6,220 bases of DNA. It comes from Thermoflexus hugenholtzii JAD2. Its GTDB lineage: Bacteria; Chloroflexota; Dehalococcoidia; UBA2979. How positions within the stretch are numbered: the first letter of the stretch is position 1; each line of letters starts with the position of its first letter. The notes below the pieces were generated by a model that saw only the letters and a list, made by a program, of their open reading frames with translations, did not search any database and was not told the origin of the DNA. The DNA lies in assembly GCA_945889565.1 (NCBI GenBank), contig CAMDBZ010000106.1, forward strand, positions 1-6,220. The letters are read 5' to 3'. Positions 1-5,321 of the stretch are shown here, piece by piece. The position numbers and the translations under genes were made by a program.

Positions 1-870
1 CGGCAGCACGGAGTCGATGAACTCCATGCAATGGCGCAGGTAGGCGTCCGGCGAGCGCAGGTAGGCCGCGCAGTGGCCCACTCCGGGCACCGCCCATACC
101 TCGACCCGCCGGGTCAGCGCGGCGCCCGCGATGTTGAGCGTATGCGCGAGCGGCACCAGGCGGTCCGCCTTGCCGTGGATGAACAGCAGCGGGATCTCCG
201 GCATGCGCGTGATCGCCCGCAGCGGCTGCGCCGCGTCGGCGTCCGCGCCGAAGAAGCGTCGCGCGAAGCGCAGCGCCAGGCGAAACGTCGGCCCGGGCAC
301 CGCCGCCCAGCGCCGCCGCAGGTACGCGCGCGCCGTCGTGAACGGCGAGTCGACGATCGCCGCATCGACCTCGAGGCCCTCGGCGAGCGCGCAGATCGTC
401 AGCGACGCGCCCAGGCCGAAGCCGTGCAACACCACCGGCAGTCCTGAGGCGCGCTCGCGGGCGTAGCCCACTGCCGCCGCCACGTCCTGCTGCTCCAGCG
501 CGCCGAAGTGATCGCGCGCCCCGCCGGACTCGCCGCGGCCCCGCAGGTCGAACGCCATCACGTGAAAGCCACGCCGCAGGTAGTCCCGCTGCAGCATGAA
601 CAGCCCGCAGCGCCGATCCGCGCGTGTGCCGTCCGCGTCGTGCGCCAACACGACTGTTCCGCGCGCGCCGGGCGATTCGAGGTACCAGCCGCGCAGCAGC
701 GTGCCGTCGTCTGCCTCGAACTGCACCTCTTCATAACGCAGGCCGAGGTCGCCGGGCGTGCCCTCCACGCGCCGGCGCTTCGATCGCGTGAACAGCTCCG
801 CGCAGTACAGCGCCGCGAGCACGTGCGCACACACCAACGCGATCACGGCAAGCACGATCAGCCACACCAT
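1..870 (-). CDS. Membrane-anchored alpha/beta-hydrolase-fold protein lacking the nucleophile serine (3' end cut off by window edge)
   Basis: This gene encodes an alpha/beta hydrolase of the general YqkD/BAAT-like type; 290 residues are visible and the C-terminus runs off the left edge, probably by only a few residues. Residues 2-24 form one hydrophobic helix without an obvious cleavage site, so it is probably a signal anchor; a basic KRRR (31-34) follows. Fold landmarks are VVLAHD (73-78), FDLRGRGESGG (107-117), the nucleophile-elbow strand VVLHGFGLGAS (146-156), FIHGKAD (230-236, acid Asp236) and VPGVGHC (261-267, base His266). The elbow reads G-F-G-L-G rather than G-x-S-x-G, so Gly152 stands where the catalytic serine belongs, and the usual HG of the oxyanion strand is HD (77-78). 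It may therefore be a pseudo-enzyme or use different chemistry; the substrate is unknown. The ATG at 870 is chosen because AGGGAGG (888-882) lies 11 bases upstream and the anchor helix begins directly after it. The gene is separated from the upstream transporter gene by 124 bases and may have its own promoter. Confidence 0.88.
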   Translation of the reverse strand, partial: MVWLIVLAVIALVCAHVLAALYCAELFTRSKRRRVEGTPGDLGLRYEEVQFEADDGTLLRGWYLESPGARGTVVLAHDADGTRADRRCGLFMLQRDYLRRGFHVMAFDLRGRGESGGARDHFGALEQQDVAAAVGYARERASGLPVVLHGFGLGASLTICALAEGLEVDAAIVDSPFTTARAYLRRRWAAVPGPTFRLALRFARRFFGADADAAQPLRAITRMPEIPLLFIHGKADRLVPLAHTLNIAGAALTRRVEVWAVPGVGHCAAYLRSPDAYLRHCMEFIDSVLP

Positions 871-906
871 CGCCGTTCACGCCTCCCTGCGCCCGCCGCT
901 CGCCGC

Positions 907-936
907 ACTGTATCGGCTGCAGCACGCACGCGACAA
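907..936 (-). promoter_or_regulatory. Candidate sigma70-type promoter for the hydrolase gene
   Basis: On the minus strand TTGTCG (936-931) is followed after 18 bases by TACAGT (912-907). Each box matches its consensus at four of six positions. The predicted transcript would start near 900 and leave a leader of about 30 bases carrying the AGGGAGG ribosome binding site. The match is moderate and rests on spacing and position only; read-through from the upstream operon is the alternative. Confidence 0.35.
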
Positions 937-960
937 GCGCATCTACGCGGCGTTCGTCAG

Positions 961-972
961 GTTGTCGACAAC
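961..972. repeat. 12-base perfect palindrome, possible operator
   Basis: GTTGTCGACAAC reads the same on both strands. It lies between the end of the cation transporter gene and the candidate promoter of the hydrolase gene, about 25 bases upstream of the proposed -35 box. Its position would suit a dimeric regulator, but a 12-base palindrome is expected about once or twice by chance in a window of this length, so this is weak. Confidence 0.25.
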
Positions 973-988
973 GCACGCGCACACATCG

Positions 989-1006
989 GCGGGGTTATGT
1001 CCCCGC
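989..1006 (-). terminator. GC hairpin over the transporter stop codon, possible weak terminator
   Basis: On the minus strand GCGGGG (1006-1001) and CCCCGC (994-989) form a six-pair all-GC stem around the six-base loop ACATAA, which contains the TAA stop codon of the cation transporter gene. No run of T follows, so it is not a canonical intrinsic terminator. It could protect the 3' end of the polA operon transcript or slow polymerase, or be chance in GC-rich sequence. Confidence 0.3.
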
Positions 1007-1588
1007 GCCGGCGATCGCGGCCAGCGTGAGCGTGACGACACCGAATGCGATGAACGTCCACGCAGCGACGCGGCGCAGCATGCGCGCGGAGATGCGCGAT
1101 CGCAGCTGCCGGCCCGCCACGATCGCGATGGCGTCGCCGGCTACCATGCCGAGCGTCGCGCCCGCCCACACGCCGAGTTGCGCCGCTCTGCGCTCCAGGC
1201 TCGCGAGCGAGATGGCCGCGACCTGCGTCTTGTCGCCGAGCTCCGCGACGAAGAACGACGCCGCGAGCGCGACGATCGTCGCGAAGGCGCCTCGGCGCAG
1301 GAGGGAGTCGGCCAGCTCCTCGGAGTCGTCGCCGCGCAGCGACCACGCGCCAAAGCCGATGAACAGCAGCCCCGACGCGATCGCGACGACGCCATCCGGC
1401 AGCGCCGCGCCCGCGATGCTGCCCCCGAGGACCGCGAGCCCCATGATGGCCGTCGCCTCCAGGGCAATCGCCGTCAACACCCACCACGCCGGATAGCGCG
1501 CGCCGAGCGAGAGCGCGAGCAGCATCGACTTGTCCCCGAGCTCCGCGATGAACACGAGCACGAACGCCGTCGCGAACGCGTCGATCAT
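995..1588 (-). CDS. UPF0016/GDT1-family (TMEM165-like) divalent cation transporter
   Basis: A 197-residue integral membrane protein of the UPF0016/GDT1 family. Its members include human TMEM165, yeast Gdt1, cyanobacterial Mnx and Vibrio MneA, which move Mn2+ and/or Ca2+ out of the cytosol. The family signature E-x-G-D-K-[ST] occurs twice, as ELGDKS (16-21) and ELGDKT (116-121), one in each inverted half. About six helices can be drawn: 2-24, 34-56, 64-84, 100-122, 136-158 and 173-195. A charged cytoplasmic loop (about 85-99, RGDDSEELADSLLRR) joins the halves. Length is normal for a bacterial member with both halves in one chain. The ATG at 1588 is chosen because it overlaps the mutM stop as ATGA and starts the first helix directly; an in-frame ATG at 1669 would add 27 non-family residues lying within mutM. 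The overlap implies translational coupling to mutM. Mn2+ export is the likeliest role, inferred from family only. Confidence 0.92.
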   Translation of the reverse strand: MIDAFATAFVLVFIAELGDKSMLLALSLGARYPAWWVLTAIALEATAIMGLAVLGGSIAGAALPDGVVAIASGLLFIGFGAWSLRGDDSEELADSLLRRGAFATIVALAASFFVAELGDKTQVAAISLASLERRAAQLGVWAGATLGMVAGDAIAIVAGRQLRSRISARMLRRVAAWTFIAFGVVTLTLAAIAGAGT

Positions 1589-2406
1589 CGGCGCTGACAG
1601 CGCGGGCAGAAGTGCGTGCCGCGGCCCGCGACGCGCGTCTTCTCGATGGTGGCGCCGCAGCGCTCGCACGGCTCACCCTCGCGGCGGAACACGTGCACGT
1701 GTACGTGGTGCCAGCCCGCGGCGCCGAGCCCGTCGCGGTAGTCCGAGAACGACGACCCGCGATGCTCGAGCGACGCCGTGAGCGTCTCGCGCAGCGCCGC
1801 GTACAGCCGCGCCACGCGTCGCGGTCCCAGCTCGCACGCCGGCGTGCGCGGGTCGATGCGCGCGATCCAGCACGCCTCGTCCGCGTAGATGTTGCCGACG
1901 CCCGCACATACCGCCTGGTCGAGCAGCGCCGCCTTCACCGCCACGCCGCGTCGGGCGAGCGCCTGTCGCAGCCACGCCGCGGAGCACTCGGCGCTCAGCG
2001 CGTCGGGGCCGGTGTGCGGCATCGCCTCGCGCGCGTCCTGCACGACGTGCCACGTCGCGAACTTACGCATGTCGCGCAGCCGCAGCGAGCTCCCATCGTC
2101 GAGGTCCACGCGCGCGCGCTCGAAGCGCTCCGCCACGTCCGCCTGTCCCGTGTGCACGAGTGACCCCGTCATGCGCAGGTGCAGCACCCAGCTGCGGCCG
2201 TCGTCGAGGCGCGCCACGAGGTACTTGCCATGCCGGTCCAGCGCCTCGATGCGACGTCCGACCAGCGCGCGCTCAAGTGCTCGCGGAGCGTGCGTCACAG
2301 CGAGGCGCTCGGCGCCGGGGTGGATACGCACGGCCGTGATCGTGCGGCCCACCAGCAGCGGCGAGAGGTCGCGGCGAATCGTCTCGACCTCCGGCAGCTC
2401 AGGCAT
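1585..2406 (-). CDS. mutM: Formamidopyrimidine-DNA glycosylase (8-oxoguanine DNA glycosylase/AP lyase)
   Basis: Bifunctional base-excision-repair enzyme that removes 8-oxoguanine and formamidopyrimidines and nicks the abasic site by beta/delta-elimination. The 273-residue length is standard for Fpg. MPELPEVE at the N-terminus gives the catalytic Pro2 (Schiff-base nucleophile after Met removal) and Glu3. RHGKYL (58-63) carries the conserved Lys61, HLRMTGSL (76-83) the Met79 that fills the space of the flipped base, and RDMRKF (111-116) the helix-probing Arg113/Phe115 region. GNIYADE (171-177) holds the DNA-binding Asn172 of the helix-two-turn-helix. A C-terminal zinc finger has Cys247, Cys250, Cys267 and Cys270, with Arg262 in the beta-hairpin. 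MPELPE rather than Nei-type residues marks it as Fpg, not endonuclease VIII. The ATG at 2406 is fixed by the need for Pro2; an in-frame ATG at 2433 would bury it. The gene follows polA by 33 bases and overlaps the transporter gene by four, so it is the middle gene of a probable repair operon. Confidence 0.97.
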   Translation of the reverse strand: MPELPEVETIRRDLSPLLVGRTITAVRIHPGAERLAVTHAPRALERALVGRRIEALDRHGKYLVARLDDGRSWVLHLRMTGSLVHTGQADVAERFERARVDLDDGSSLRLRDMRKFATWHVVQDAREAMPHTGPDALSAECSAAWLRQALARRGVAVKAALLDQAVCAGVGNIYADEACWIARIDPRTPACELGPRRVARLYAALRETLTASLEHRGSSFSDYRDGLGAAGWHHVHVHVFRREGEPCERCGATIEKTRVAGRGTHFCPRCQRR

Positions 2407-2409
2407 CGG

Positions 2410-2414
2410 CCTCC
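2410..2414 (-). promoter_or_regulatory. Closely spaced ribosome binding site of mutM
   Basis: GGAGG on the minus strand (2414-2410) lies only three bases before the mutM ATG, closer than the usual five to nine. The start itself is not in doubt because Pro2 is catalytic. The short spacing, together with the 33-base distance from the polA stop, suggests reduced initiation or partial dependence on ribosomes finishing polA. Confidence 0.5.
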
Positions 2415-2439
2415 GCGGCGCACCGCACCGCACCGGGCG

Positions 2440-5241
2440 TCACCGCGCCGCCTCCATCTCGCCCCACGACGTGCCGGACTTCTCGTCGAGGTCGAGCGGG
2501 ACGTCGAGCGGGAGCGACGGCATCAGCCGCCGCGCGATCGCGCGTACGTCGTCCAGCTCCTCGCGCGGCAGCTCGAAGATCAGCTCGTCGTGCACCTGCA
2601 GCACCATGCGTGCGAGCTTGCCCGCGGCGCGCCGTTCCAGCAGCTCCGCATCGATGCGGTTCATCGCGATCTTGATGATGTCGGCGGCGGTGCCCTGGAT
2701 CGGCATGTTGATCGCGATGCGCTCGGCGGCCATGCGCCGGTTGTGGTCCGTCGATCGCAGTTCGGGGATGTATCGCCGCCGGCCGCTCAGCGTCTCCGCG
2801 TAACCCAGCTGGCGCGCCTCCGCGACCGTGCGCTCCCGCCACTGCGCCACCGCCGGATACGCCTCGAAGTACGCGCTGATGAACGCCTCGGCCTCGGCCC
2901 GCGGGATGCGCTCGCGCGTCGACAGGCCGAACGCCGTGAGCCCATACAGCACGCCGAAGTTGAACACCTTCGCGCGCCGGCGCATCTCCGGCGTGACGCG
3001 CTCCAGTGGCACGCCGAACACGCTCGACCCCGTCGCGCGGTGGATGTCGAGGCCCTCGAGGAAGGCGCGCCGCAGGCCCTCGTCGCCCGAGACGTGCGCG
3101 AGCACGCGCAACTCGATCTGCGAGTAGTCGAACGAGAGCAGCACCGGGTCCGCCCCGCACCCGCGCGCGACGAACGCGCGTCGCACAGCGTTGCCGATCT
3201 CCGTGCGCACCGGGATGTTCTGCAGGTTCGGATCGTTCGAGGACAGTCGCCCCGTCGCCGCCGTGACCTGCGAGAACACGGTGTGCACGCGCCCGGTGCG
3301 CGGGTTGACTTGCTGCGGCAGTGTGTCGACGTAGGTCGATTTGATCTTGGTGAGCTCGCGCCACTGCAGGACGGCGTCCACCGCGGGGTGCACGTCGCGC
3401 AGCGCCTCCAGCGCGTCGGCGTCGGTCGTCCAGCCCGTCGCCGTCTTGCGCGTGCGCGGCAGGCCGAGCTCCTCGAACAGCACGAGCGAGAGCTGCTGCG
3501 GCGAGCCGATCTGGAACTCGTGGCCCACCGCCTCGTACACCGCGCGCTCCGCCGCGGCGATGCGTTCGACGAGCGTCGCGCCGAGCTCGTGCAACGCGTC
3601 GACGTCGATCGCGATGCCCCAACGCTCCATCCGCGCCAGCACGGGGATGTGCGGCAGGTCGATCTCCGCGAACACGCCGTCGACGTGCGTCGCCGCGAGC
3701 TCCGGCGCGAGCGCGTCCGCGAGCCGCAGCGCGAGGTCGGCGTTGCCCGCGGCGTACGGCGCGCACTGGGCCGGGTCCGTCTGCGCGAACGTGATCGCCT
3801 TGCGGCCCGTCCCCAGCAGCGTCTTCGGGTCGACGAGCTCGTGGCCGAGCCGGTCGAACGCGAGCCCGCGCACGGTCACGTTCGCGTCCCCGAGCAAGTA
3901 GGCGGCGATCATCGTGTCGAAATCGAGCCGCTCGACCCAGCAGCCGCCGCGCGCCTCGGCGAGTGCGAGCAGCGCGTTCTTGCCGTTGTGCGCCACCAGC
4001 CGGAACGCGGGGTCCGCGATCACGGGCCCGAGCGCCGCCAGCACCTCGTCCTGCCCGCACTGGAACGGCGCCGGCGTGCCCTCGTCGCCCAGCAACGGCG
4101 CCTGCGTGTGCCCGAACGGGATGTACCAGCCCTGCCCCGCCTCGACGCTCAGGCCGATGCCGACGAGGCAGTCCGCCGCGCGCATCGGGTGCGCGGCGTC
4201 GGCGACCAGCTCGATCGCGGCGCGGCCGCGCGTACGCAGCGCTGCGGCCACCGCGGCGAGGCGCTCCGCGGTCGTCACGACTTCGTACGCGCCGGCGAGC
4301 GCGGGCGGGGCGGCCGACGCGGCGCGCGGCTCCGCGAACGGCGGGTCGGCAACGTGCTCCGGCAGCCGCGAGACCAGCGAGCGGAACTCGAGCTCGCGGA
4401 ATAGTTCCAGCACCGCCTCGCGGTCGTAGTCGCGTACCGCGGCCGGCTCGAGGTCGAGCGTGACGCTCGGCACGTCGCACACGATCGTCGCGAGGTGCTT
4501 CGACTGGCGCGCCGCGTCCTCGCCCTCACGCAGCGCCTTCTGCGCGCGCGCCGGCGCGACCTCGTCGAGGTGCTCGATCATTGCCTCGACGCTCCCCCAC
4601 TGCTCGATGAGCGCCGCCGCCCCCTTCTCGCCGATGCCGCGCACGCCCGGGATGTTGTCCGACGTGTCGCCGACGAGCGCCTTGTAGTCCACGATCTGGC
4701 GCGGCCCGAAGCCCCAGCGCTCGCGCACGCGCGCCTCGTCGTACAGCACGTAGTCGCGCTGGTACGGCCGGTACATGTACACCTGCACGCCCGACTGCAC
4801 GAGCTGGATCAGGTCGTTGTCGAGCGTTACCACCACCACGTCGAGCCCGCGCGCCACCGCCTGCGTGGCGAGCGTGCCCACGACGTCGTCGGCCTCGAAC
4901 CCCGCGGCCTCGATGATGGGGATGCGGAACGCCTCCAGCAGCTCGCGCACGCGCCCGAGCTGCGGACGCAGGTCGTCCGGCATCGCGACCCGGGTCGCCT
5001 TGTACGTGTCCGTCACCTCGTGCCGGAACGTCGGCTCCGGCCCATCCCAGGCCGCGATCACGTACGTCGGCTGCAGCTCCGCGAGCACGTGCAGCAGGCT
5101 ATTGGCGTACCCGAACACGGCAGCCACCGACTCGCCCGTGCGCCGCACCGTCAACACGTCGCGCAGCGCGAAATACGAGCGGTAGATGATGCCGTGCGAA
5201 TCGAGCAGCACGAGCAGCGGGCGTTCGCGAACAGCGGCCAC
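2440..5241 (-). CDS. polA: DNA polymerase I (family A), 5'-nuclease and polymerase active, 3'-5' exonuclease degenerate
   Basis: Full-length 933-residue Pol I, which fills repair gaps and removes Okazaki primers. The 5'-nuclease domain (about 1-295) keeps its metal ligands: Asp14, Asp66, EADD (116-119), DND (141-143) and GDTSDNIPGV (191-200, Asp192/Asp195), followed by a helix-hairpin-helix. An Ala/Pro-rich linker (about 297-317) leads to a 3'-5' exonuclease-like domain (about 318-520) whose acidic residues are gone: the DxE site reads AAIELVA (341-347), the second site HNGKNAL (418-424), and the third YAAGN (496-500) where YxxxD is expected. The polymerase domain has motif A DYSQIELR (705-712, Asp705), motif B with Arg754, Lys758, Phe762 and Tyr766, and motif C QVHDE (882-886, Asp885). 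It is thus probably non-proofreading, as in several other bacterial Pol I enzymes. GTG 5241 is chosen because homology begins at once (LLVLLDSHG) and a -10 box lies seven bases upstream; a further GTG at 5286 would add 15 unrelated residues. It is the first gene of the polA-mutM-transporter operon. Confidence 0.98.
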   Translation of the reverse strand: MAAVRERPLLVLLDSHGIIYRSYFALRDVLTVRRTGESVAAVFGYANSLLHVLAELQPTYVIAAWDGPEPTFRHEVTDTYKATRVAMPDDLRPQLGRVRELLEAFRIPIIEAAGFEADDVVGTLATQAVARGLDVVVVTLDNDLIQLVQSGVQVYMYRPYQRDYVLYDEARVRERWGFGPRQIVDYKALVGDTSDNIPGVRGIGEKGAAALIEQWGSVEAMIEHLDEVAPARAQKALREGEDAARQSKHLATIVCDVPSVTLDLEPAAVRDYDREAVLELFRELEFRSLVSRLPEHVADPPFAEPRAASAAPPALAGAYEVVTTAERLAAVAAALRTRGRAAIELVADAAHPMRAADCLVGIGLSVEAGQGWYIPFGHTQAPLLGDEGTPAPFQCGQDEVLAALGPVIADPAFRLVAHNGKNALLALAEARGGCWVERLDFDTMIAAYLLGDANVTVRGLAFDRLGHELVDPKTLLGTGRKAITFAQTDPAQCAPYAAGNADLALRLADALAPELAATHVDGVFAEIDLPHIPVLARMERWGIAIDVDALHELGATLVERIAAAERAVYEAVGHEFQIGSPQQLSLVLFEELGLPRTRKTATGWTTDADALEALRDVHPAVDAVLQWRELTKIKSTYVDTLPQQVNPRTGRVHTVFSQVTAATGRLSSNDPNLQNIPVRTEIGNAVRRAFVARGCGADPVLLSFDYSQIELRVLAHVSGDEGLRRAFLEGLDIHRATGSSVFGVPLERVTPEMRRRAKVFNFGVLYGLTAFGLSTRERIPRAEAEAFISAYFEAYPAVAQWRERTVAEARQLGYAETLSGRRRYIPELRSTDHNRRMAAERIAINMPIQGTAADIIKIAMNRIDAELLERRAAGKLARMVLQVHDELIFELPREELDDVRAIARRLMPSLPLDVPLDLDEKSGTSWGEMEAAR

Positions 5242-5247
5242 GCCCGC

Positions 5248-5253
5248 AGTATA
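5248..5253 (-). promoter_or_regulatory. Probable -10 box of polA, placed for a leaderless transcript
   Basis: TATACT on the minus strand (5253-5248) matches five of six -10 consensus bases in an otherwise GC-rich spacer. The first base of the polA GTG lies seven bases beyond its last T, which is the usual distance to a transcription start. There is no Shine-Dalgarno sequence before the GTG (the bases are GCGGGC), which fits leaderless initiation. No convincing -35 box is seen at 16-18 bases upstream. Confidence 0.55.
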
Positions 5254-5255
5254 GT
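5250..5255 (+). promoter_or_regulatory. Probable -10 box of the divergent permease gene, overlapping that of polA
   Basis: TATAGT on the plus strand (5250-5255) matches five of six -10 consensus bases and shares four base pairs with the polA -10 box. A start near 5262 would give a leader of about 56 bases before the permease GTG. The upstream bases, lying inside polA, hold no clear -35 box. Overlapping -10 elements of this kind are known to support bidirectional transcription. Confidence 0.4.
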
Positions 5256-5297
5256 CGGCCCGTCGGTGAGAGCCTCCCCACACCGCGACGCCGGCGC

Positions 5298-5321
5298 ATG
5301 GCGAGCAAGGTTGGCCCGTGA
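5298..5321 (+). CDS. Possible seven-codon upstream ORF (MASKVGP) coupled to the permease start
   Basis: An ATG at 5298 opens a seven-codon frame ending at TGA 5319-5321, so its stop overlaps the permease start as GTGA. It has no Shine-Dalgarno sequence. It could load ribosomes onto the permease start or act as a leader peptide, but so short a frame can occur by chance. Nothing in the peptide suggests a function. Confidence 0.15.
   Translation: MASKVGP

Noticed and set aside
31..1029. Plus-strand frames over the left end (31-447, 131-466 and 508-1029)
   Set aside because: They are mostly antisense to the alpha/beta-hydrolase gene, which is a continuous 290-codon frame with fold motifs; their own translations are Arg/Ala/Gln-rich with no motifs.
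758..1597. Plus-strand frame of 279 codons opposite the transporter and hydrolase start
   Set aside because: It is antisense to the GDT1-type gene, charged and repetitive, with no family resemblance.
1690..1712. Alternating CACGTG/TACGTG run resembling a Z-DNA or E-box-like repeat
   Set aside because: It lies inside mutM and encodes the conserved His/Val stretch HHVHVHVF (233-240) before the zinc finger, so protein constraint explains it.
957..1907. Minus-strand frame of 316 codons over the transporter and the end of mutM
   Set aside because: It is a shifted frame over two recognised genes, with Arg-rich low-complexity translation.
2421..2435. Three tandem copies of CACCG in the polA-mutM spacer
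   Set aside because: Three copies of a five-base unit in very GC-rich DNA is within chance, and no stem or operator shape could be drawn from it.
2179..4404. Very long plus-strand open frame of 741 codons opposite polA and mutM
   Set aside because: It is antisense to two certain genes, its translation is low-complexity Arg/Ala/Val/Leu/Gln-rich with no recognisable domain, and such frames are common opposite GC-rich genes with G/C third codon positions.
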